This document shows, piece by piece, positions 8,132 to 15,405 of a DNA stretch of 20,792 bases. The position numbers and the translations under genes were made by a program. Position 1 is the stretch's first letter, and every line of letters begins with the position of its first letter. The notes beneath the pieces are model-generated. The model did not search any database. It was not told the DNA's origin and saw only the letters and a program-made list of their open reading frames with translations. The stretch is taken from the NCBI GenBank assembly GCA_964642165.1, contig CAZXOC010000116.1, positions 1 to 20,792 on the forward strand. The letters are read 5' to 3'. This DNA is from CAYRVX01 sp964642165. Its GTDB lineage: Bacteria; Planctomycetota; Phycisphaerae; SM23-33.

Positions 8132-8138
8132 TTCCTTT
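8132..8138 (-). promoter_or_regulatory. Ribosome binding site inside a 16-nt gap
   Basis: AAAGGAA on the minus strand lies 6 nt before ATG 8125 and within a few bases of the upstream gene's TAG (8144-8142). This spacing is typical of translationally coupled genes and rejects the longer reading from 8158. Confidence 0.6.
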
Positions 8139-8141
8139 CGT

Positions 8142-8804
8142 CTACTTCGCCAGGACAAAGCGCGGGTAGAGCTTGGTGTTGACGGGTCGCGTCAGGCCCG
8201 GAGCCAACCGGAGCCAGTAGAGGTTCTTGTTGCCATCGTCATCGTCGAAGACGGCGATGTTGAAGCCGAACTTGGCGCCGCCCTTCAGGCCGAGGGCGCT
8301 CAGCGGAATTCGCAGTCCGTATCGGGTGCGTTTGGCCTTGGCGTCCCGACCTACGAATCGCTCGGCCTTCTTCGCCACGACGTCACCTCTGCCCTCAAAC
8401 TGCTGGAAGGCCAGGCCGCCGGGGGTCAAGGCTGTCGCGGCGCTGTAGTGGACACCTTCGGGAGTGAGGAGGGCGAACTGGAGGGCGTCGCCGTTCGTGA
8501 TCTCGCGGCCGGACTTGTTGTTGGCATGCCGGTCGTCACTCACGACAGCCCCTACACACAGGGCCTCGCCGTCCCAGCCCAGATAGACCTTGGCGCTCGT
8601 GTCGTCGGGCCCGCGCCAGATGTTCCTGGTGTGCTCGTTCGGCGCAAAGCGGTTCTGAACGGGATAGACGTCGGCCGGATCGTCCAGTGTAGCCAGCGGC
8701 TTGCCCCAGCCGTCGGGCACACGATTCAGGCCGACCTTGCTCAGATGTGGCACGGAGAGAACCGTCCCGGCCGGGAACCTCCTGAGCACAGGCGCCGCGG
8801 TGCC
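8142..8804 (-). other. CBM9-like domain (second of three class C tails)
   Basis: This C-terminal segment has SAKVYLGWDGEALCVGAVVSD, RYGLRIPLSALGL and FDDDDGNKNLYWLRLAPG. Its 3' end repeats the tail at 2825 at the DNA level. The domain most likely gives the fusion a carbohydrate-binding end. Confidence 0.75.
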
Positions 8805-11453
8805 CGCCGGCGCCGTGCGGACGGCGCGCCAACCCGCGAACGGATGGTTGCGCCGGTTGGAGTGACAGGTGATGGACTTGATCCGTCCCGAGGTGCACAA
8901 GTTGCCGATCCTCTGGTATCCCATGCTGAAGGCGTAGTCACCGCGATAGGCGATACAGTCGGTATCGGCGGGCCAGTCCGGGGGAAGATCGGGCGTGCCG
9001 CGGCCGTGCGAACCGGCAAACTTGCGGCCGTCGGCGCTGCCGGCGGCAATGGGCCGTTCGTAGATCGCCCCCGTGTTGATGCCGAGAAGGCCCCAGAAGG
9101 ACGGGCTCGCGTCCCACTTCGGGACTGGATTCTGGAGTCCTCGAATGGACTTCTCAAACTCCAGCTCGGTCATCGGGCGCAGGCCCGCCCAGGCCGCCAC
9201 GGCAGCGCCGTCCGCCCAGGACAACCAGGGACACCGCCTGTCCGGCGCGGTCGCCGTATAGGTGCAGTGCGGCGCCTGGCCCGAACGGGCGATGGCCACG
9301 CCCTGGAAGTCGCAGTACCAGTGCGTCTCCGCCCGCTCGGCGCCGATCGTGTTCAGGAAGCCGGCGTAGAGCGACTGCTTGAAGTGCGGGTACTTCATGC
9401 AGTAGAAGGCCCCATAGCCGTTGGGAAAGCTCGCCGGAATCTCGCCGCCGTCCTCGGGCGCGATGCCCGTGGCCCAGAGCTTGCCTTTCTGGCGGCCGGT
9501 CCGGATCGCGCCGGCACTCGTCACCCGGTACGCGGGGGTGCTCGTGCCGTCGGCCGCGTACGCATGGAAGCGGTTCAACGCCGTGTCTCCCGAGCCCAGG
9601 TAGAACGGGCCCTCGGCCACGTAGGCCATCTCGATGCCGAAGGCGCGCAGTTCCGTGTGCCGTGTTCCCGTCGTGGCGGACCCCGTGGTCGCCGTCACGT
9701 CCCAAACGACCGCCACGCCGCGTGACTTCACATCGCCATTGCCGTCCTCGGCCCGCCGCACGAACAGGCCGACACGATCGTCCGGCACGACGAACTCCAG
9801 CGGCGTTCCGTCCTTCTGTCCGAAGCCCGCGGGGTTCACGGCCCTGTCCGCGACCAGACGCACCGGCCGCCAATCGGGCTTCTTGTTGATCCGCGCCCTG
9901 AAGAACACCCAGACCGCATCATGGAAACTCCCGTGCCGCCAGGAGTTCTCCCAGGCAATATCGAATGTCACCAGCGCGGTCTTGTCGTCGCGCGCGGCGA
10001 TCTTGACGTTCTCGATCGTTGGAGTGGCGGCCGACGTCGCGGCTTTCCCTCCTTCGCCGGCTGCGGGGGCCTCGGCACCGGACGATCGGCCCCGGCCGGC
10101 AACGGGCGCCTGGGCCGCTTCCTTGGGCGCCGTGCGCACGCCGCGCCACACGTACCAGCCGCGCCGCTCGGGAGCGGCGGGGTCCGCGGCGCCCTTGCGG
10201 TTCGAGGGGTGGATGTAATCCCAGCCTCCGCGCGTGCCGCTTCCGACGCCGTCGGCCTGCGGCCAGTCCGCCGGCAGTTCCGGCGTGCCGCGGCCGTGGG
10301 TGCCCTTGAAACTCCGGCCCTTGGCATTGGCGACGGTCACCGGGTGCTCGGCCCAAGTCATCCACTCCGACGAGTCGTACATGCCCCAATAGGATGGATA
10401 GCCGATCTTGTGGGACTGCGGGGTTCCCTGGGCCCAGCCCGGCTCCATGGGGCCGCGCATGGCCTTCTCGTACTCGAGTTCGGTCATCGGCCGCAACCCG
10501 GCCCAGGCCGCATAGGCCGCGGCTTGCGCCCAGTTCAGCCCCTCCTGATGGTGACCCCAATCCTGTTCAGTCGACCAGTAGACGTGGTTGGGAGGCGTGC
10601 CCTTGCGTTCCACGGGCGTCTTGCGCTGACGGTAGAACCCGGCCGCCTGCTCGGGCGGGAGCGTGTTCAGGAAATCGGCGTACGGCCCACGCTTGATGTG
10701 GGACTTCATGTAGTACATGGCCGTGTACCCGTTCGGGAACTCGGCGGGGATCTCGCCGCCGTCGGCCGGCTCGGCGCCCAGCGCCCAGAGCTTGCCCTTC
10801 GCGCGTCCCGTGGGAATCGCGCCGGGGCCGGTGACCCGGTACGGGGTGTCAGTGCGGACGCGGTCGATGAACATGTGGAAAGCGTTCGGCTGCTTGCCTT
10901 CCCAGCCCAGGACGAACGGCCCTTCGGGCACGTAGACCATCTCGACGCCGCACGCGCGCACCTCGGCCTTGACGTCCTTCGTGACGCCCGTGGCCGCGGT
11001 CAGATCCCACACGGCCGTAACCTTGGTCGCCTTGACTGTGCCCTGGCCGAACTCCGCCCGGCGCAGGAACATCCCGACGAAACCGTCCGGGCCGTCCGGC
11101 ACGATGAAGTCCAGGGGCGTGCCGGCGGCCTGACCGTAGCCCGCAGGGTTCAGCACCCGGTCCGCGGCCAGCCGGACGTGTTGCCACTTGGTCGCGCCCG
11201 CCGGCTTGACCTTGAAGAAGACCCAGGCCGCGTCGTGGTTGACTTCGTGACGCCAGGATCGCTCCCAGGTGACGTCGAAACTGATCGTCGCGGTTTTCGC
11301 ATCGCGCGGCGTGACGGTTGCGTTCCTGAGCCTCAGGGTCATTGCCGCGTCGTACCAGCCCGCCCACGCCGCGCTCGCGCCCAGCAGCACAGCGCAGGCG
11401 ACCGCCGCCGCCCGGGGGCAAGTGAATGAATACCCGTTGCCAAGCCGACTCAT
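8142..11453 (-). CDS. Secreted double-module SUMF1-fold fusion (class s + class C) with CBM9-like tail
   Basis: A protein of 1103 residues containing two complete modules in tandem. Module 1 (about 32-443) has a signal peptide (MSRLGNGYSFTCPRAAAVAC..., cut near residue 31), VNHDAAWVFFKV, GAIPTGRAKGKLWA, LRPMTELEYEKA and PADWPQADGVG: class s features. An Ala/Gly/Pro linker follows (about 444-477). Module 2 (about 478-883) restarts with TIENVKIAARDDKTALVTFD and has GSFHDAVW, FYLGSG, FPNGYGAFYCMKY, LRPMTELEFEK and LCTSGRIKSITC: class C features. A CBM9-like domain (about 884-1103) ends RFVLAK. Module 1 is eroded at usual landmarks (FVLGWEG for FYLGSGG, AMYYMK for AFYCMK, LNWAQAAA for LSWADGAA). 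It appears to be a fusion of two adjacent paralogues that is read as one exported protein. GAGGAG lies 6 nt before ATG 11453, and the gaps to both neighbours are 16 nt. Confidence 0.87.
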   Translation of the reverse strand: MSRLGNGYSFTCPRAAAVACAVLLGASAAWAGWYDAAMTLRLRNATVTPRDAKTATISFDVTWERSWRHEVNHDAAWVFFKVKPAGATKWQHVRLAADRVLNPAGYGQAAGTPLDFIVPDGPDGFVGMFLRRAEFGQGTVKATKVTAVWDLTAATGVTKDVKAEVRACGVEMVYVPEGPFVLGWEGKQPNAFHMFIDRVRTDTPYRVTGPGAIPTGRAKGKLWALGAEPADGGEIPAEFPNGYTAMYYMKSHIKRGPYADFLNTLPPEQAAGFYRQRKTPVERKGTPPNHVYWSTEQDWGHHQEGLNWAQAAAYAAWAGLRPMTELEYEKAMRGPMEPGWAQGTPQSHKIGYPSYWGMYDSSEWMTWAEHPVTVANAKGRSFKGTHGRGTPELPADWPQADGVGSGTRGGWDYIHPSNRKGAADPAAPERRGWYVWRGVRTAPKEAAQAPVAGRGRSSGAEAPAAGEGGKAATSAATPTIENVKIAARDDKTALVTFDIAWENSWRHGSFHDAVWVFFRARINKKPDWRPVRLVADRAVNPAGFGQKDGTPLEFVVPDDRVGLFVRRAEDGNGDVKSRGVAVVWDVTATTGSATTGTRHTELRAFGIEMAYVAEGPFYLGSGDTALNRFHAYAADGTSTPAYRVTSAGAIRTGRQKGKLWATGIAPEDGGEIPASFPNGYGAFYCMKYPHFKQSLYAGFLNTIGAERAETHWYCDFQGVAIARSGQAPHCTYTATAPDRRCPWLSWADGAAVAAWAGLRPMTELEFEKSIRGLQNPVPKWDASPSFWGLLGINTGAIYERPIAAGSADGRKFAGSHGRGTPDLPPDWPADTDCIAYRGDYAFSMGYQRIGNLCTSGRIKSITCHSNRRNHPFAGWRAVRTAPAGTAAPVLRRFPAGTVLSVPHLSKVGLNRVPDGWGKPLATLDDPADVYPVQNRFAPNEHTRNIWRGPDDTSAKVYLGWDGEALCVGAVVSDDRHANNKSGREITNGDALQFALLTPEGVHYSAATALTPGGLAFQQFEGRGDVVAKKAERFVGRDAKAKRTRYGLRIPLSALGLKGGAKFGFNIAVFDDDDGNKNLYWLRLAPGLTRPVNTKLYPRFVLAK
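10023..10127 (-). other. Linker joining the two modules of the fusion protein
   Basis: About 35 codons rich in Ala, Gly, Pro and Ser (AAQAPVAGRGRSS..., then GGKAATSAATP) lie between the VRTAP end of module 1 and the IENV start of module 2. They occupy the place where a stop codon, ribosome site and signal peptide would lie between separate genes. Confidence 0.7.
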
Positions 11454-11469
11454 CTCTCACTCCTCTCAT

Positions 11470-12105
11470 CTACTTTGCCAGGACGAAGCGCGGGTACCGG
11501 GCGGTCTTGCCGCTGATCATTGGGACCGATACGGGCGCGCCGCCGCGAGGCAGGCCCGGAGCCATGCCCGGCGCCAACTGCAGCCAGTGGCGGAGGCCGC
11601 TGCCCTCGTCGTCGTAGAGGACAGTGTTGAGGCCGAACTCCTCACCGGGCTTCAGGCCGATAGCAGCCAATGGCAGGCACAGCTCGTAGCGGGTGATCCG
11701 GGTCTTGTCGTCCCGCACCACGGCGCAGCCGACGGTCTTCAGCAACGTGTCACCCTTGCCCTCCCACTGATGGAAGCGGATGCCGTCCTTCGTCAGTGCA
11801 AGCCCGAGGTTCCAGGTGACACCTTTCGGTGCAGCCAGCCCGATCGTCAGGGCATCCCCGTTGATGAGATCTTTGGCACTTCTCGTGTTGGAGTGCCGGT
11901 CGTCGGTCACCTCGGCCGCCAAGCAAAGGGCCTCGCCGTCCCAGCCCAGGTAGACTTTGGCGCTCAAGTCCACAGGTCCCTGCCAGGGCTTGAGGAGGCG
12001 GCCGTAATAGTCGAACGGTTCGAAACGGTTATGGACGGGGAAGAGGTCGGCGGGTCCGTTGAGGGTCAGCGGGGGCTTGCCCCACTCGTTCAGGACAGCG
12101 TCGGC
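11470..12105 (-). other. CBM9-like domain (third of three class C tails)
   Basis: This tail is homologous to the ones ending at 2825 and 8142. It carries an insertion near its C-terminus that pushes the shared RFVLAK end further out. Confidence 0.72.
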
Positions 12106-13503
12106 GCGCGCGGGACGGGGCAGCCGCCCAATGCGCCGCACCATCCGGGCCCCAAGCCGGCCAGTGACGGGTACCGCGGCCGCGTCGCCCGCCGGCGCCG
12201 TACGCGCGGCGCGCCAGCCGATGTTCGGTCCGCGAAGCAATCGGACGGTGATCGCCTTGATGCGGCCCGAAGTGAGCATGTGGTAGACGGAGTAATACCG
12301 TCGAGCCGGCGCCTTGCCGCGGAACACGGCGGCACCAAAGAGGTCCGTCGGCCAATCGGCGGGCAAGGCCGCTGTGCCTCTGCCGTGCGTGCCCGCGAAC
12401 CCGCGCCCGGCGGCGCTCCCCGCCGATATCGGACGCTCCATCTCCCCCTGGTTCACATCGCCGAGGCCCCAGTACGACGGGGTCGCATCGTAGCGAGGGT
12501 CCGGATCCTGCGGCCCGCGAATGGCCTTCTCGTACTCCAGCTCCGTCATCGGGCGCAAGCCCGCCCAAGCCGCATACGCCGCGCCGTCCGCCCAGGACAG
12601 CCAACGGCACCGCCCGTCCGGGGCCGACGCCGTAAAGCGGTAGTTCGGGGACTCCCCGGAACGTTTGATTGCGGTGCCATGAATGCCGGGATAGTAACGC
12701 TCCTTCGCCCCAGTGTCGGTCAGCGTGTTCAAAAAGCCGGCGTACTGGGCCTTGGTAATATGCGGGAACTTCATGCAGTAGAACGCCGCGTAGCCATTGG
12801 GGAAGGAGGCCGGGACTTGGCTGTTGTCCTGCGGCGCGATGCCTGCCGCCCACAGTTTGCCCTTCTGCCGGCCGGTCGGGATCGCGCCGGCGCCCTTGAC
12901 CAGGTACGCCGGGGTCTCCGAGATTTCCTGGGTGTCGTCGACGTACATGTGGAACCGGTTCAGCTCCTTCCCGCCCGAGCCCAGGTAGAACGGCCCCTCC
13001 GCCACGTAGACCATCTCGATCCCGAAGGCCTGCATCTGTACCTTCGCGTCTTTCTTGACGTCCGCGTTGGCTGTGAAATCCCAGACGGCCGTGACCTTGC
13101 GCGCCATCACCGCGCCCTTGCCTTCGCTCGCGCGCCGCACGAACATGCCGACGAACCCGTCGTCACCGCCCGGCACGACGAACTCCAGCGGCGTGCCGCC
13201 GTTCTGCTGGCTGAAGCCCGTCGGGTTCAACACCTTGTTCGCGGCCAGCCGGAGATGCTGCCAGGGCAACTTGTCACCGGCCTGGACCTTGAAAAACACC
13301 CAGGCGGCGTCGTGGAAGCTCCCGTGGCGCCACGAGTTTTCCCAGGATATGTCGAACTTCACGATCGCGGTCTTCGCGTCGCGCGGAGCCACCGTCGCGT
13401 TCTCGATTCGCAGGTCATCGGCGCGAGCCGCGCCCGCGACAAGCAACAGGGCGCAGCTCAGGGCCCATGCTTTCCGCTTGCCGTTCTCCATCTCCCGGGT
13501 CAT
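11470..13503 (-). CDS. Secreted SUMF1-fold protein with CBM9-like tail (class C)
   Basis: A protein of 677 residues. The signal peptide (MTREMENGKRKAWALSCALL..., cut after ARA near residue 28) resembles the other class C one (MTRQ...). The N-terminal domain (30-158) has SWRHGSFHDAAWVFFKV. The SUMF1-like domain (about 159-437) has FYLGSGG, GAIPTGRQKGKLWA, FPNGYAAFYCMKF, LSWADGAAYAAWAGLRPMTE, ERPISAG and HMLTSGRIKAITV. The CBM9-like domain (about 467-677) has VLNEWGKP, SAKVYLGWDGEALCLAAEV and RYELCLPLAAIGL. It has two extra stretches relative to its siblings: one near FDYYGRLLKPW and one of about 17 residues before the RFVLAK end (GLPRGGAPVSVPMISGKTA). No FGE cysteine pair is present. GAGGAG upstream fixes ATG 13503 over an in-frame ATG at 13530. 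It sits 46 nt after a class W gene. Confidence 0.87.
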   Translation of the reverse strand: MTREMENGKRKAWALSCALLLVAGAARADDLRIENATVAPRDAKTAIVKFDISWENSWRHGSFHDAAWVFFKVQAGDKLPWQHLRLAANKVLNPTGFSQQNGGTPLEFVVPGGDDGFVGMFVRRASEGKGAVMARKVTAVWDFTANADVKKDAKVQMQAFGIEMVYVAEGPFYLGSGGKELNRFHMYVDDTQEISETPAYLVKGAGAIPTGRQKGKLWAAGIAPQDNSQVPASFPNGYAAFYCMKFPHITKAQYAGFLNTLTDTGAKERYYPGIHGTAIKRSGESPNYRFTASAPDGRCRWLSWADGAAYAAWAGLRPMTELEYEKAIRGPQDPDPRYDATPSYWGLGDVNQGEMERPISAGSAAGRGFAGTHGRGTAALPADWPTDLFGAAVFRGKAPARRYYSVYHMLTSGRIKAITVRLLRGPNIGWRAARTAPAGDAAAVPVTGRLGARMVRRIGRLPRPARADAVLNEWGKPPLTLNGPADLFPVHNRFEPFDYYGRLLKPWQGPVDLSAKVYLGWDGEALCLAAEVTDDRHSNTRSAKDLINGDALTIGLAAPKGVTWNLGLALTKDGIRFHQWEGKGDTLLKTVGCAVVRDDKTRITRYELCLPLAAIGLKPGEEFGLNTVLYDDEGSGLRHWLQLAPGMAPGLPRGGAPVSVPMISGKTARYPRFVLAK

Positions 13504-13549
13504 CGCACTCTCCTCTGTCCGCTTGCCCACCGATCCGACGGATCACTGT

Positions 13550-15358
13550 TCACGGATTACCCGGCGCCGTGCGCACGCAACGAAAGCCTTCGGCGAAATG
13601 CCGCGAACCCCCGTAGAGCGCGGATTGCCCCGCGACGCGACGGTTTGACGCGCGAAAACCGTCAAAGCCGCCCCAGCCGCCGGCATGAGAGCTGTACGGG
13701 CAACCGCCGCCACGGTGCCCCAAGAGGATGTCCGGCCATGGCGATTCGCCGCCGTCGCCATGGTTGCCCGCGAAGATCCGTCCCCTCCGGTGGCCCACCC
13801 ATACCGCACCCTCGACCAGGTTCCCCGTCAAGTCCAGAATCCCCCAGTACGATGCGCCCGAGCTTACGCGGTCGCTCGTGGGCGTGGCGAAGACGCCCAC
13901 GCGCAGCGGCTCGTTCGTCCGCATCACCGACACGTTGCCGTGCGTCGCGTCCGGACCGTTCTCTCCCTCCCAGACAACGGTCTCGTCCGGTTTGCCGGCA
14001 TTCTGTAGCTTGTACCGGCCCGCGCCTGGGGTCATGCCGACTATCCGGTCCGTTCCCCAGGCGTACTCGTTCGGCGCGGGCCGCAGCGGTCCGCGGCAGG
14101 CCTTCTCGAACTCCAACTCGGTCATCGGCCGCAAGCCGGCCCAGGCCGCGAACGCCGCGCCGTCGTCGTGCCTGAGGAAGTTGCAGGCCACGTGAGGGGC
14201 GTCGGTTTCGTACACCGCCGGCTTGCCGGGCTTGACGATATCGCCGGAGGCAACAAAGGACCCCCGTTGGATCACCACCTGCTCGCAAACCTCGGCAATG
14301 CCCGAAACGGCGATCTTGATCCCATTGCGATACCGGCTGCCAGACATGTGGCCTCCGGCCCCGGTGGGTAGCATGACCAAGGTGCCGCCCGGGGCCTCGT
14401 GGCCCTTCATATCCTTCTTATCGTTCCCCTGCCTCTCCGTGCGCTGGCGCTGCCCGGCGTAGGAGAGCGTGTTGAGAAAACCCACGTACTGCTGCTGCGT
14501 AATCTCGTGCCTCATGCAATAGAACGCCCTGTAGCCCTTCGGGAACTGCCCGGGAAGCGTCCGCGGCAGGTCGCTGTTGAAGTCGTCGGTGAGGTTGACG
14601 TCCATTCCGGCAGTATCGCGGTTGTTGAGCATCTGGGCGGTTTCGCCGCCCAGCGTGAGCGCACGCTCGCTCTCGATCCGGAAGGGATTGGCGCTGTAGC
14701 CGGCCGAGAACTGGCCCGTCACGTGGTCCGTCGAACCGTCGCCGGCCCAGAACGCGCACTGCGGAACGTATACCATCTGCAGCGCGAACACCTTGAGATC
14801 GACGGCGCCGGGGCGGTCCACGCCGTCGGCGCCGCGAAGCCAGCGCAACATCACGCCCTTGAAGTCGTTCGGGCCGTGGCCGGGCGTCTTGCGGTAGACG
14901 AACACCCCGACCCCGCGCCGGCCGTCGCCGGTCAGGCCGACCTCGAGGACCGCTCCGGCGGGAACCCGATGATCGGCCCTGTTCGTCGAGAGCATCGCGT
15001 GCGACCACTCGTCGGCGCCCGGCTTGCGGAACTTGACGAACACCCAGGCCGCGTCCCAGTTCTCAAGCTTCAGCGCGCCTTTGCCGCCATGCTGATGTGC
15101 AGGCACTCCCCACGCCGCACGCCAGGAGTGATTCCAGGCCAGGTCGAACGTGATGGAATTCTGCCCGGCGGCCGGGCCGTCGGAGTGCCGCACGTTTGCG
15201 ATCCGAATGGGATCGGCCTTGCCCGTGCCCCGGAACCGTGCTTCCGCATGGCCGTCCGCCAATGCACCCGAGTCGCCCGCCAGCAACAGGCCGCAGACCA
15301 TCGCCAATTGGGCGGACCGGCCCGCCTGCCGTCTGCCGTTCCTCGTTTGCCTGTTCAT
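13550..15358 (-). CDS. Secreted SUMF1-fold protein, long-loop form (class W)
   Basis: A protein of 602 residues. The signal peptide starts MNRQTRNGRRQAGRSAQLAM and is cut after ALA near residue 34. Then come AEARFRGTGKADPIRIANV and an N-terminal domain with ENWDAAWVFVKFRKPG (about 99-114). The SUMF1/FGE-like domain (about 190-602) has QCAFWAGDGST, FPKGYRAFYCMRHEITQQQY, LRPMTELEFEKACRG, EYAWGT, ASYWGILDL and the closing GFRCVRTAP. The GNxWE motif is altered to TGNLVEG, losing the tryptophan. The C-terminal variable stretch (about 548-590) is rich in Gly and Ser. One insertion (about 305-345, DKKDMKGHEAPGG and onward) is not matched in the class W gene at 4911. AAAGG precedes ATG 15358. It is probably an exported, non-catalytic binding protein. 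Confidence 0.86.
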   Translation of the reverse strand: MNRQTRNGRRQAGRSAQLAMVCGLLLAGDSGALADGHAEARFRGTGKADPIRIANVRHSDGPAAGQNSITFDLAWNHSWRAAWGVPAHQHGGKGALKLENWDAAWVFVKFRKPGADEWSHAMLSTNRADHRVPAGAVLEVGLTGDGRRGVGVFVYRKTPGHGPNDFKGVMLRWLRGADGVDRPGAVDLKVFALQMVYVPQCAFWAGDGSTDHVTGQFSAGYSANPFRIESERALTLGGETAQMLNNRDTAGMDVNLTDDFNSDLPRTLPGQFPKGYRAFYCMRHEITQQQYVGFLNTLSYAGQRQRTERQGNDKKDMKGHEAPGGTLVMLPTGAGGHMSGSRYRNGIKIAVSGIAEVCEQVVIQRGSFVASGDIVKPGKPAVYETDAPHVACNFLRHDDGAAFAAWAGLRPMTELEFEKACRGPLRPAPNEYAWGTDRIVGMTPGAGRYKLQNAGKPDETVVWEGENGPDATHGNVSVMRTNEPLRVGVFATPTSDRVSSGASYWGILDLTGNLVEGAVWVGHRRGRIFAGNHGDGGESPWPDILLGHRGGGCPYSSHAGGWGGFDGFRASNRRVAGQSALYGGSRHFAEGFRCVRTAPGNP

Positions 15359-15405
15359 CGTGGCTGCCCTTTCTGTTGCTGGGTCTTGTGTTCCGTATTG
15401 AGTGT

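Noticed and set aside
13532..13544. Palindrome gatccg-a-cggatc as a terminator or operator
   Set aside because: The loop would be a single base, there is no T-run, and one 13-bp dyad in GC-rich DNA is not enough to claim an operator.
11269..14175. A 968-codon open frame on the plus strand
   Set aside because: It lies antisense to two well-supported SUMF1-fold genes. Its translation is Arg/Ala/Pro-rich with no recognisable motif. Such shadow frames are expected in GC-rich coding DNA.
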